From: Pseudacidovorax sp. RU35E
GTDB taxonomy: Bacteria > Pseudomonadota > Gammaproteobacteria > Burkholderiales > Burkholderiaceae_C
Direction of reading: 5' to 3'
Length of the DNA stretch: 64,000 nt
Assembly (NCBI RefSeq): GCF_900156165.1
Contig: NZ_FTMY01000014.1
Coordinates: 62,001-126,000 of the forward strand
The translations under genes and the position numbers were made by a program. This document shows, piece by piece, positions 31,845 through 40,592 of the stretch; the stretch's first letter is position 1, and each line of letters starts with the position of its first letter. The notes beneath the pieces are model-generated. The model worked only from the letters and a program-made list of their open reading frames with translations. It did not search any database and had not been told where the DNA came from.

Positions 31845-32843
31845 ATGCCCGCACCCTTTCCCTTCAGCGCGATCGTCGGCCAGGACGAGATGAAGCTGGC
31901 CGTGCTGATGGCCGCCGTCGAGCCGGCCCTGGGCGGTGTGCTGGTGCTGGGCGACCGCGGCACCGGCAAGAGCACGGCGGTTCGCGCGCTGGCGGCCCTG
32001 CTCCCGCCCATGCGCGCGGTCGAGGGCTGCCCCTACCACTGCGATCCGGCGAAGCGCTGCGGCCACTGCACGCCGGGTGCGAAGCCGGTGACGCGGCCGG
32101 TGCCCGTGGTCGACCTGCCTTTGGGGGCGAGCGAAGACCGCATCGTCGGCGCGCTGGACCTGGAGCGTGCCCTGGCCAGCGGCCAGAAGGTCTTCGAGCC
32201 CGGCCTGCTGGCGCGGGCCCATCGCGGCTTCCTCTACATCGACGAGGTCAACCTGCTGGAGGACCACCTGGTCGACCTGCTGATCGACGTGGCCGCGTCG
32301 GGCGAGAACGTGGTCGAGCGCGACGGCCTGTCCGTGCGGCATCCGGCCCGCTTCGTGCTCATCGGCAGCGGCAACCCGGAAGAGGGCGAGCTGCGGCCCC
32401 AGCTGCTCGACCGCTTCGGCCTGTCGGTGGAGGTGCGCACGCCGACGGCGCTGCCCGAGCGGGTGGCGGTGATCAAGCGGCGCGATGCCTACGAGCGTGA
32501 CCCGGCGGCCTTCGAGGCCCAGTGGGCCAAGGAGGATGCCAAGGTGCGCCGCCGCATCGTGCGGGCCCGCGCGCAGATCAAGGACGTGGCGGTGGACGAC
32601 GCGATGCTGATGCACTGCGCCGCGCTCTGCCAGCACCTGGGCAGCGACGGCCTGCGCGGAGAGCTGACGCTGATGCGCGCCGCGCGCGCGCTGGCGGCGC
32701 TCGATGGCGACACGGCCGTGCAGCTCACGCACCTGCGCCGGATCGCCGCACCGGCCCTGCGGCACCGCATGCGCCGGGATCCGCTGGACGACACCGGCTC
32801 CACGGAGCGCATCGAGAAGGCGGTGGCGGAGCTCTGGCCGTGA
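31845..32843 (+). CDS. bchI: BchI, magnesium chelatase ATPase subunit
   Basis: The 332-residue AAA+ ATPase powers Mg insertion together with BchD and BchH. Walker A is LGDRGTGKSTAVRAL at about residue 35; Walker B is LYIDEVNLLEDHLVD. Between them GCPYHCDPAKRCGHC carries four cysteines, more than in plant ChlI, and could bind a metal or act as a thiol switch. ATG 31845 is supported by the conserved FPFSAIVGQDEMK start. The stop overlaps the bchD start in GTGA. Confidence 0.96.
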   Translation: MPAPFPFSAIVGQDEMKLAVLMAAVEPALGGVLVLGDRGTGKSTAVRALAALLPPMRAVEGCPYHCDPAKRCGHCTPGAKPVTRPVPVVDLPLGASEDRIVGALDLERALASGQKVFEPGLLARAHRGFLYIDEVNLLEDHLVDLLIDVAASGENVVERDGLSVRHPARFVLIGSGNPEEGELRPQLLDRFGLSVEVRTPTALPERVAVIKRRDAYERDPAAFEAQWAKEDAKVRRRIVRARAQIKDVAVDDAMLMHCAALCQHLGSDGLRGELTLMRAARALAALDGDTAVQLTHLRRIAAPALRHRMRRDPLDDTGSTERIEKAVAELWP

Positions 32844-34594
32844 CCGGCCCTGCCGACCGGGCGGCACGCTGGGCGGCGCGGCTGCTGGCGCTGGACCCGC
32901 GCGGCCTGGGCGGCGTGGTGCTTCGGGGTGCGCCGGGCCCGTTGCGCGACGCGCTGTTCGATGCACTGCGCGCACTGCTGCCGCCCACGGCCCCGTGGCT
33001 GCGCTGCCCGCTGCAGGTCGACGACGGCAGCCTGCTCGGTGGCGCCGACCTGGCCCTGAGCCTGGCGGCCGGCCGCACCGTGGTGCAGCCGGGCCTGCTC
33101 GCGCGCGCGCAGGGTGGCGTGATGGTGCTGCCGATGGCCGAGCGCGCCGGTGCCGCCCTGGCCGGGCGGCTCGCCCAGGCCCTGGACGAGGGCGGCTTCC
33201 TGCTGGTCGCGCTGGACGAGGGCCAGGGACCGGAAGAAGCACTGCCCGTCTGCCTGGCCGAGCGGCTGGGCCTGTGCTTGGAGACCTGTGCGCCGGAGGC
33301 GGCATGGCCCGAGCCACCGCCCGGCGACCGCCTGCCCGAGGTACGCGAGCGCTGGCGGCAGATGCGCTTCGATGATCCGACGGCGCAGGCGCTGGACGCC
33401 TGCGCCATGGCGCTCGGCATCGGCGGCCTGCGCGCCCCCTGGCAGGCCTGGTGCGCCGCCTGTGCCGTCGCCGCCTGGCAAGGCCACGCCCAGGTGACGC
33501 ACGAGGACGCGGAGCTGGCGGCCCGCCTGGTGCTCGCGCCGCGTGCACGCGCGCTGCCGCCATCGGGCGACTCCGCCGACGCGGCGCAGAGGCCGGCGGA
33601 CGCAGGCCGCGAATCCCCGTCCACGCCGCCCGAGGCGGACCCTGCCGGAACGCGCGACGCCCACCCGCCCGACACCGCCGCGGAACCCGATGAACGCCCC
33701 GCACAGCCCCTGGACGAGCGCCTGATCGCCGCCGCCCAGGCCGCCATGCCGGCCGACCTGCTGGCCCTGCTCGCGAGCGGCGCCGGTCCGCGGCGCGGCG
33801 CTTCCGGTGGCCGCCAGGGCCAGGCCACGCGTGCGGCCACCGCCGGCCGGCCACTGCCATCGCGCCGCGGCCCGCCGCGCGGCGCCCAGCGCCTGGACCT
33901 GATCGCCACCCTGCGCGCGGCCCTGCCCTGGCAGGGCGCCCGCGCGCAGGAGCGCATGCGTCAATCCCTGCCCCCTGCCGCGTCGCGGTGGCAGATCCGC
34001 CGCGACGACCTGCATGTGCGCCGTCACCAGCGGCCTGCGCAGACCACGACCATCTTCGTGGTCGACGCCTCGGGCTCGCAGGCGCTGCACCGGCTGGCCG
34101 AAGCAAAGGGCGCTGTCGAGCTGCTGCTGGCCGACTGCTATGTGCGGCGCGACCAGGTGGCGCTGGTCGCCTTCCGTGGCGCAGGGGCCGAGGTGCTGCT
34201 GCCGCCCACCCGTTCGCTGGTGCGCGCGCGGCGCGCCCTGACGGACCTGCCCGGTGGCGGCGGCACGCCCCTGGCCGCCGGCATCGAGGCGGGCTGGCGC
34301 CTGGCGGCCGGGCTGCAGTCGCGCGAGGGCGCGCGGGCGCAACTGGTCTTCCTCACGGACGGGCGTGCCAACGTCGACCGGCAGGGGCAGGGCGGCCGGG
34401 CGCAGGCGATGGCCGACGCGCGGCAGATGGCGCGGCAGTTTGGCGGCAGCGGCATGCCGAGTCTGCTGATCGACACCTCGGTGCGGCCGCAGCCCGAGTC
34501 GGCAGAGCTCGCCCGCCTGATGCGCGCGCGTTACCTGGCCCTGCCGCAGGGGCGGCCGCAGGCGCTGCACCAGGCCGTCACCGCGATGCTCTGA
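32840..34594 (+). CDS. bchD: BchD, magnesium chelatase subunit D
   Basis: A 584-residue subunit with an inactive AAA+ domain (LRGAPGPLRDAL replaces a true Walker A), a long Pro/acidic linker (about residues 235-300) and a C-terminal von Willebrand A domain with the MIDAS motif VVDASGSQAL near residue 410. It bridges BchI and BchH. Translation starts with GTG at 32840, coupled to the bchI stop. The last 17 bp overlap the 3' end of bchO, which is on the other strand. Confidence 0.93.
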   Translation: MTGPADRAARWAARLLALDPRGLGGVVLRGAPGPLRDALFDALRALLPPTAPWLRCPLQVDDGSLLGGADLALSLAAGRTVVQPGLLARAQGGVMVLPMAERAGAALAGRLAQALDEGGFLLVALDEGQGPEEALPVCLAERLGLCLETCAPEAAWPEPPPGDRLPEVRERWRQMRFDDPTAQALDACAMALGIGGLRAPWQAWCAACAVAAWQGHAQVTHEDAELAARLVLAPRARALPPSGDSADAAQRPADAGRESPSTPPEADPAGTRDAHPPDTAAEPDERPAQPLDERLIAAAQAAMPADLLALLASGAGPRRGASGGRQGQATRAATAGRPLPSRRGPPRGAQRLDLIATLRAALPWQGARAQERMRQSLPPAASRWQIRRDDLHVRRHQRPAQTTTIFVVDASGSQALHRLAEAKGAVELLLADCYVRRDQVALVAFRGAGAEVLLPPTRSLVRARRALTDLPGGGGTPLAAGIEAGWRLAAGLQSREGARAQLVFLTDGRANVDRQGQGGRAQAMADARQMARQFGGSGMPSLLIDTSVRPQPESAELARLMRARYLALPQGRPQALHQAVTAML

Positions 34595-35450
34595 GCATCA
34601 GCTCGCCGAGCAGCTCGGCCACCAGCGCCGGCGCCTCCTCGTGCGCCAAATGCCCCAGTCCCTCCAGCGGTCGCCAGAGCGCGCCTGGGAGCGCGTGCGC
34701 CACCTGCTCGGACTGGGCGGAGGGCACAGTGGTGTCGCGCCGGCCGGCCGCCAGCATCAGCGGAATGGGTTCGCGCGCCAGCCGCTGGCGCAGCGCCGGC
34801 ACCAGCGGCGTCACGTCCCAGTGGGCCATCATCTGGAGCGCGCCGGCCAGGTGCGAAGGCTGCCGCAGCAGCCCCTGGTAATGGGCGACTTCGCCCGCGC
34901 CCAGGCGGGAGCCGGTGGAATCCACCAGCCGTTGCACCGCGCGCGGTTGCGAGGCCGCCTGCGCGGCCAGCCAGGGCAGCATCGGCACCCGCGTGAGCGC
35001 CCGCGCGAGCACCGGGAAGACGCTGCCCGCCACGCCGGGCAGCGGCAGCAGCGCGCCGTTCAGGCTCAGCAGCGCGCGGGCGTCGGGCAGGGCGCCATCC
35101 AGCCACAGGCGCAGCATCAGCGCCGCCCCGGCCGAATGGCCCACCACCGCCACAGGCGACACCTGCTGGGCCTGCAGCAGCGCGGCGACGGCCCGGGCCA
35201 TGCGCGGCAGGCTGGCCACGCCATCGGCGAAGCCGTCGGTGCCGCCATGGCCGGGCAGGTCCGGCACCAGCAGGGAATATGTCGGCGCCAGGTGCGCGGC
35301 ACTGCCCGCCCAGGACAGGCCCGAAGAACCCGTGCCGTGCAGCAGGAGCAGGCAGGGCCGCGCGTCGGGCGGCGGTGTGCGGCGGACGCACCACCGCAGC
35401 CCGCCTGCGGCAGCGGCGTCGGCTTGCAAGGGCTCAGGGTTCAGGAGCAT
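34578..35450 (-). CDS. bchO: BchO, alpha/beta hydrolase of the Mg-chelatase neighbourhood
   Basis: The 290-residue alpha/beta hydrolase has the oxyanion loop LLLLHGTGSSGLSW, the nucleophile elbow VVGHSAGAALMLRLW (Ser about 105) and a C-terminal catalytic His in LEGLGHLAHEE. BchO is conserved in photosynthesis clusters but its substrate is not established; it usually follows bchI-bchD on the same strand. Here it is reversed: convergent with bchD and divergent from crtI, with only 45 bp to the crtI start. ATG 35450 is the only reasonable start. Confidence 0.88.
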   Translation of the reverse strand: MLLNPEPLQADAAAAGGLRWCVRRTPPPDARPCLLLLHGTGSSGLSWAGSAAHLAPTYSLLVPDLPGHGGTDGFADGVASLPRMARAVAALLQAQQVSPVAVVGHSAGAALMLRLWLDGALPDARALLSLNGALLPLPGVAGSVFPVLARALTRVPMLPWLAAQAASQPRAVQRLVDSTGSRLGAGEVAHYQGLLRQPSHLAGALQMMAHWDVTPLVPALRQRLAREPIPLMLAAGRRDTTVPSAQSEQVAHALPGALWRPLEGLGHLAHEEAPALVAELLGELMLRASR

Positions 35451-35460
35451 ACCGGTCCAT

Positions 35461-35478
35461 TGTCAATCAAACATGACA
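35461..35478. promoter_or_regulatory. PpsR palindrome between bchO and crtI
   Basis: TGTCAATCAAACATGACA is a perfect TGT-N12-ACA site in the middle of the 45-bp divergent gap. Its left end is TTGACA on the minus strand, pointing to bchO, only 11 bp before the bchO ATG; the crtI ATG lies 17 bp to the right. Classical -10 boxes therefore do not fit inside the gap. Confidence 0.75.
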
Positions 35479-35495
35479 CTAATAGGATCGGATTC

Positions 35496-37064
35496 ATGTT
35501 GACACCTGCTTGGCAAGGTGACGACCGGCCTCACGCGGTGGTCATCGGCAGCGGCTTCGGCGGCCTCGCGGCCGCCGTCCGGCTGGGTGCGCGCGGCTAC
35601 CGGGTCACCGTGCTCGAGCGGCTGGACGCGCCGGGCGGGCGCGCCTATGTGTACCGGCAGGACGGCTTCACCTTCGACGCCGGCCCGACGGTGATCACCG
35701 CGCCCTTCCTGTTCGAGGAACTGTGGCAGCTGTGCGGCCGACGGCTGGCCGACGACGTGGCGCTGCGGCCCGTCAGCCCCTTCTACCGCGTGCGTTTCGA
35801 CGACGGCACCGTGTTCGACTACAGCGGCGATGCCGCCGCCATGCGGGCCGAGGTCGCGCGCATCGCCCCGGACGACGTGGCGGGCTACGAGCGCTTCCTC
35901 GAGGCCAGCCGCGAGATCTATGCGGTGGGCTTCGAGCAGCTGGGCGACCAGCCCTTCGACCGCTTCGCGGACATGGCGGCGGCGCTGCCGCAGCTGCTGC
36001 GGCTGCAGGGCTACCGCTCCGTCTACGGCCTGGCCTGCCGCCATGTGCGCCACGAGAAGCTGCGCGTGCTGCTGACCTTCCAGTCGCTGCTGGTGGGCGG
36101 CAACCCCTTCCAGACCACCTCGGTCTACTGCCTGATCGCGCACCTGGAGCGGCGCTTCGGCGTGCATTTCGCCATGGGCGGCACCGGTCGGCTGGTGCAG
36201 GGCCTGGTCGGCCTGCTCGAAGGGCAGGGCGCCCGCGTGCGATGCAACAGCACCGTCGAGGAGATCCTGACCGAGGGCGGCGCGGCCTGCGGCGTGCGCC
36301 TGGCGAGCGGCGAGCGCATCGCGGCCGACGTGGTGGTCTCCAACGCCGATGCCGCCTTCACCTATGGCCGCCTGCTCGGCCGCGTGCCGCGGCGGCGCTG
36401 GACGGATGCACGGCTGCGCCGCGCGCGCTATTCGATGAGCCTGTTCGTCTGGTACTTCGGCACGCGGCGGCAATATCCGGACGTGGCGCACCACAGCATC
36501 CTGCTCGGGCCGCGCTACCGCGGGCTGCTCGACGACATCTTCGTGAAGCAGCACCTGGCCGACGACTTCAGCCTGTACCTGCACCGGCCCACCGCCACCG
36601 ACCCGGCCCTGGCCCCGCCGGGCTGCGATGCCTTCTACGTGCTGGCGCCGGTGCCGCACCTGGACAGCGGCACCGACTGGCGCGAGCGCGCCGAGCCCTA
36701 CCGCCGCGCCATCGCCGACCGGCTCGCCGCCACGGTGCTGCCGGGGCTGCACGCGCAGATCGCCACCTCGCGCATGCTCACGCCGCAGGATTTCCAGGAC
36801 CGGCTGCTGTCGGTCAAGGGGGCGGCCTTCTCCTTCGCGCCGCACCTCACGCAGAGCGCCTGGTTCCGCCCCCACAACCGCAGCGAAGAAGTGCGCAACC
36901 TCTACCTGGTGGGTGCGGGCACGCACCCCGGCGCCGGCCTGCCCGGCGTGCTGACCTCGGCCAAGGTGCTCGACCGCCTGGTGCCGCATGCCGAAGCGCT
37001 GCGCCGCGGCCAGACCGATCCGCAGGACATGCCCCATGGCCATCGCGCCCATCGTCCGGCTTGA
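35496..37064 (+). CDS. crtI: CrtI, phytoene desaturase
   Basis: The 522-residue FAD enzyme desaturates phytoene to neurosporene or lycopene. The dinucleotide motif VVIGSGFGGLAAAVRLGARG is at about residues 15-34, DGFTFDAGPTVITAP follows, and the C-terminal FAD motif NLYLVGAGTHPGAGLPGV marks the bacterial CrtI family. ATG 35496 has AGGA about 8 bp upstream. crtB begins inside its last 29 bp. Confidence 0.95.
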   Translation: MLTPAWQGDDRPHAVVIGSGFGGLAAAVRLGARGYRVTVLERLDAPGGRAYVYRQDGFTFDAGPTVITAPFLFEELWQLCGRRLADDVALRPVSPFYRVRFDDGTVFDYSGDAAAMRAEVARIAPDDVAGYERFLEASREIYAVGFEQLGDQPFDRFADMAAALPQLLRLQGYRSVYGLACRHVRHEKLRVLLTFQSLLVGGNPFQTTSVYCLIAHLERRFGVHFAMGGTGRLVQGLVGLLEGQGARVRCNSTVEEILTEGGAACGVRLASGERIAADVVVSNADAAFTYGRLLGRVPRRRWTDARLRRARYSMSLFVWYFGTRRQYPDVAHHSILLGPRYRGLLDDIFVKQHLADDFSLYLHRPTATDPALAPPGCDAFYVLAPVPHLDSGTDWRERAEPYRRAIADRLAATVLPGLHAQIATSRMLTPQDFQDRLLSVKGAAFSFAPHLTQSAWFRPHNRSEEVRNLYLVGAGTHPGAGLPGVLTSAKVLDRLVPHAEALRRGQTDPQDMPHGHRAHRPA

Positions 37065-38112
37065 GCCGCATCTGGCCCGCCACTGGGCCGCCGACGTGGC
37101 CGCCTGCCGCGCGAGCCTGCGCCACAACAGCCGCACCTTCCACGCCGCGTCGCTGCTGCTGCCGCGGCGCGTGCGCGAGCCGGCCACCGTGCTCTACGGC
37201 TTCTGCCGGCTGGCCGATGACGCGGTGGACGAGCCGCTGGCGCCACGCGATGCGGTGGACCGGCTGCGCGAGCGGCTGGACCGCGTCTACGCCGGCACGC
37301 CCACCACCGTGCCCAGCGACCGGGCGCTGGCGGCCGTGGTGGCCATGTACGGCGTGCCGCGGGCCTTGCCCGATTTCCTGATCGACGGCCTGGCCTGGGA
37401 CGTCGAAGGCCGCCAGTACGACACGCTGGCCCAACTGCAGGCCTACGCCGCCCGCGTGGCCGGCGCGGTCGGCGCCATGATGAGCCTGCTGATGGAGACC
37501 CGCGCGCCGCAGGCCCTGGCCCGCGCCTGCGATCTGGGCGTGGCCATGCAGCTGTCGAACATCGCGCGCGACGTCGGTGAAGACGCGGCCAACGGCCGGC
37601 TCTACCTGCCGCGCGATTGGCTGCGCGAGGCGGGCGTCGATCCCGCGGCGTGGCTTGCGAAGCCGCAGCCCGATCCACGCATCGACGCCGTCGTGCTGCG
37701 CCTGCTGGCCGAGGCCGACCGGCTCTACGCGCAGGCCGCCGCGGGCGTCGGCTGCCTGCCGCTGGACTGCCGGCCCGGCATCAATGCCGCCCGGCTGCTC
37801 TACGCCGGCATCGGCCACGCGGTGCGCCGTGCCGGCGGCGATGGCGTGCGGCACCGGGCGCGCGTGCCGGGCTGGCGCAAGGCGGCGCTGATGGCCCGCG
37901 CCGGCCTGCAGCTGTGGCCTTCCGACACCGCGCTGCAGGCACCCGGCCTGCCGGCCAACCAGCCGCTGCTCGATGCGGTGGCGGCCTCGGCCATGCCGCA
38001 GCGGCCGGGTCGCGCGGAATTCGTGATCGATCTGTTCGAGCGCCTGGCCCGCGACGAGCGCGCGGCGCGCCGGTGGCCCGGGCAGGGGCTCGTGCGAGGA
38101 GAGCTGGAATGA
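37036..38112 (+). CDS. crtB: CrtB, phytoene synthase
   Basis: A 358-residue enzyme that condenses two geranylgeranyl diphosphates to phytoene. The two Asp-rich Mg-binding motifs are FCRLADDAVDE at residues 57-66 and QLSNIARDVGEDAANGRLYLP (split by length) near residue 175. ATG 37036 overlaps the 3' end of crtI; its stop overlaps the hemA start in ATGA. About 55 residues at the C-terminus beyond the core are typical of proteobacterial CrtB. Confidence 0.95.
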   Translation: MAIAPIVRLEPHLARHWAADVAACRASLRHNSRTFHAASLLLPRRVREPATVLYGFCRLADDAVDEPLAPRDAVDRLRERLDRVYAGTPTTVPSDRALAAVVAMYGVPRALPDFLIDGLAWDVEGRQYDTLAQLQAYAARVAGAVGAMMSLLMETRAPQALARACDLGVAMQLSNIARDVGEDAANGRLYLPRDWLREAGVDPAAWLAKPQPDPRIDAVVLRLLAEADRLYAQAAAGVGCLPLDCRPGINAARLLYAGIGHAVRRAGGDGVRHRARVPGWRKAALMARAGLQLWPSDTALQAPGLPANQPLLDAVAASAMPQRPGRAEFVIDLFERLARDERAARRWPGQGLVRGELE

Positions 38113-39407
38113 GCCTGATGGCGCTGGGCCTGAACCATGCGAGTGCGCCGCTGGACCTGCGGGGCCGCTTCGCCATTCCGGCCGACCGGCTGGGTGGGCG
38201 GCTGCAGGCGTTGCGCGCGCACCTGGCCGCGGTCGATTCGCCGGCCAGCGGCCTGGCCATCTTGTCGACCTGCAACCGCACCGAGCTCTACCTGGGGCTG
38301 GCGCCCCAGGCCGAGCCGCAGCCGGCCCTGCTCGAACCCGTGGTGGCCTGGCTGGCCGAAGAGGGCGCCAGCAGCCCCGAGGCCGTGCGGGCCCACAGCT
38401 ACCAGCTGCAGGGCGAGGGCGTGGCCCGCCATGCCTTCCGCGTGGCGGCGGGGCTGGATTCGATGGTGCTGGGCGAGCCGCAGATCCTGGGCCAGCTCAA
38501 GCAGGCCGTGCGCGAGGCCGAGGGCGTGGGTGTGCTCGGGCCCACGCTGCAGCAGCTCTTCCAGCGCAGCTTCTCGGTGGCCAAGGCGGTGCGCAGCGGC
38601 ACCGAGATCGGCGCCCATGCGGTGAGCATGGCCGCCGCGGCGCTGCGCATCGCGCAGCAGCTCTATGGCGACATCGGCCAGCGCCGGGTGCTGTTCATCG
38701 GGGCGGGCGAGATGATCGAGCTGGTGGCCACCCATTTCGCGGCGCAGGCGCCGCAGCAGATCGCGGTGGCCAACCGCAGCGCCGAGCGCGGCGCGGAGCT
38801 GGCCGCGCGCCTGGGGGCGCAGTTGCTGCCGCTGCGCGGGCTCGACCTGCGCCTGGGCGAGTTCGACATCGTGGTCAGCTGCACCGCCAGCAGCCTGCCG
38901 CTGATCGGCCTGGGCGCGGTCAAGCGGGCGCTGGCCGCACGCCGGCGCGAGCCGATGCTGATGATCGACCTGGCCGTGCCGCGCGACATCGAGGCCGATG
39001 TCGCCGGCCTGGAGGACGTGTACCTCTACACCGTCGACGACCTGGCGCGCCATGTGCAGCAGGGCGGCGCGCGCCGGCAGGCGGCGGTGCAGCAGGCCGA
39101 GGCCCTGGTCGATGCCGGCGTGCACCGCTTCAGCCAGTGGCTGGAGCAGCGCTGCAGCGTGCCGCTGATCCTGGCGCTGCGGGAGCGCAGCGAGCAGTGG
39201 CGCCAGCTGGAGCTGGAGCGCGCCCGCCGCGCCCTGGCCCGCGGCGAGGACGTGGAGCAGGTGCTGGAACAGCTCTCCGGCAGCCTGAGCGCCAAGATGA
39301 TGCATGGCGCGCTGGCCGGCCTGCATGCCAGCCGCGGCGCCGATCACCGCGACTGGGCGGCGGCCGCGCGGCGCTGCTTCCTGGGCGAGGGCAGTGCGCC
39401 GCACTGA
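38109..39407 (+). CDS. hemA: HemA, glutamyl-tRNA reductase
   Basis: The 432-residue enzyme makes glutamate-1-semialdehyde, the first committed step of C5-type tetrapyrrole synthesis. LGLNHASAPLDLRGR is the conserved start, ILSTCNRTELYL holds the catalytic Cys, GLDSMVLGEPQILGQLK follows, and the NADP domain shows VLFIGAGEMIELVA and IAVANRS. Co-transcription with crtI-crtB links tetrapyrrole supply to pigment demand. Alphaproteobacterial clusters carry instead the unrelated ALA synthase also called hemA. Whether a second copy exists in the genome cannot be told here. Confidence 0.95.
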   Translation: MSLMALGLNHASAPLDLRGRFAIPADRLGGRLQALRAHLAAVDSPASGLAILSTCNRTELYLGLAPQAEPQPALLEPVVAWLAEEGASSPEAVRAHSYQLQGEGVARHAFRVAAGLDSMVLGEPQILGQLKQAVREAEGVGVLGPTLQQLFQRSFSVAKAVRSGTEIGAHAVSMAAAALRIAQQLYGDIGQRRVLFIGAGEMIELVATHFAAQAPQQIAVANRSAERGAELAARLGAQLLPLRGLDLRLGEFDIVVSCTASSLPLIGLGAVKRALAARRREPMLMIDLAVPRDIEADVAGLEDVYLYTVDDLARHVQQGGARRQAAVQQAEALVDAGVHRFSQWLEQRCSVPLILALRERSEQWRQLELERARRALARGEDVEQVLEQLSGSLSAKMMHGALAGLHASRGADHRDWAAAARRCFLGEGSAPH

Positions 39408-39415
39408 ATGCGCCC

Positions 39416-39550
39416 ATGCAGTCGTGGTTCGGCCTGATCGAGCTGCTGCTGGTCTTCGGCGGGGTCATCGGCTGGGCGGTGTGGCAATGGTGGGACTGGC
39501 GGCGCTGGAAGGCCCGTCAGCCGCAGCGGCCCGATCAGGAGGCGGACTGA
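39416..39550 (+). CDS. Small single-helix membrane protein
   Basis: A 44-residue peptide consisting of one membrane helix (about residues 5-25, LIELLLVFGGVIGWAVWQW) and a short basic tail RRWKARQPQRP. It lies 8 bp after hemA and ends 1 bp before bciA, so it is very likely translated as part of this operon. No defined family is assigned; similar short W-rich helix proteins occur widely in Burkholderiales without known function. Confidence 0.6.
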   Translation: MQSWFGLIELLLVFGGVIGWAVWQWWDWRRWKARQPQRPDQEAD

Positions 39551-39551
39551 C

Positions 39552-40526
39552 ATGACCCGGTTGCGCGTGCTCCTGCTCGGTGCCAGCGGCACCATCGGCG
39601 GCGCGACCGCGGCGGCCTTGCGGGCGCGTGGTCACGAGGTGGTGTGCGTGCTGCGTCCGCAGGCGCAGGTGCCGGCCGCCGCGCGATCGTCGCCGGCGAG
39701 CCTGCGCTTCGGCGACGTCGCCGATCCGGCCTGGCTGGCGGCCTCGGTCTTCAGGCGTGGCGAGCGCTTCGACGCGGTGCTCTCGTGCATGGCCTCGCGC
39801 AGCGGCGAGCCGGCCGACGCCTGGGCGGTGGACTTCATGGCCCACCACCAGGTGATGCGTGCCGCGCGACACGTCGGCGTGCCGCTCTTCGTGCTGCTGT
39901 CGGCGCTGTGCGTGCAGAAGCCGCGGCTGGCCTTCCAGCAGGCCAAGCTGGCTTTCGAGCGGGAACTGGCGGCCTCGGGCATGGACCGTGTCATCGTGCG
40001 GCCCACGGCCTTCTTCAAGTCGCTGTCGGGCCAGGTCGAGCGCGTGCGGCAGGGCCGGCCCTACCTGCTGCTCGGCGATGGCAGGCGCACGGCCTGCCAG
40101 CCGATCAGCGACGCCGACCTAGCCCATTACCTGGTCGACTGCCTGCAGGACCGCAGCCGCTGGAACCGCGTGCTGCCCATCGGCGGCCCGGGCCCGGCCA
40201 TCACGCCGCGGGAGCAGGGCGAGGCGCTGTTCGCCCTGCTGGGCCGTCCGCCGCGCTTCCGCCAGGTGCCGCCCGTGCTGCTGGACGGCATCGCGGGCGG
40301 GCTGGGCCTGGCGGCACGGTGGGTGCCCGCGCTGGCGGCCAAGGCCGAGCTGGCCCGCATCGGGTGCTACTACGCCAACGAGTCGATGCTGGTGTGGGAC
40401 GCCCAGCGGGCGTGCTACGACGCCGGGGCCACGCCTTCGACCGGCCGCGACACGCTGTTTGCGCATTACGCCGCTCTGCTCAAGGGCGAGGCGACCGATG
40501 CGCGCGGGGTGCATGCGGTGTTCTGA
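39552..40526 (+). CDS. bciA: BciA-type 8-vinyl reductase (divinyl chlorophyllide reductase)
   Basis: A 324-residue NAD(P)-binding protein of the extended SDR/NmrA type. The Rossmann motif LLLGASGTIGGATAAALRARG opens the protein (residues 7-27, split), FVLLSALCVQKPRLAFQQAK and FERELAASGMDRVIVRPTAFFKS are the signatures of the BciA/DVR family, which reduces the C8 vinyl group of (proto)chlorophyllide with NADPH. No bchJ is seen, so BciA is the only candidate for this step here. It ends the crtI operon and converges on crtC with a 66-bp gap. Confidence 0.88.
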   Translation: MTRLRVLLLGASGTIGGATAAALRARGHEVVCVLRPQAQVPAAARSSPASLRFGDVADPAWLAASVFRRGERFDAVLSCMASRSGEPADAWAVDFMAHHQVMRAARHVGVPLFVLLSALCVQKPRLAFQQAKLAFERELAASGMDRVIVRPTAFFKSLSGQVERVRQGRPYLLLGDGRRTACQPISDADLAHYLVDCLQDRSRWNRVLPIGGPGPAITPREQGEALFALLGRPPRFRQVPPVLLDGIAGGLGLAARWVPALAAKAELARIGCYYANESMLVWDAQRACYDAGATPSTGRDTLFAHYAALLKGEATDARGVHAVF

Positions 40527-40592
40527 AGCAGTCAGTCAACCCCAGCCCGAACGGGTGAGCCGACCGGCATGGCCCGTCCCGGGCCGATGGCC

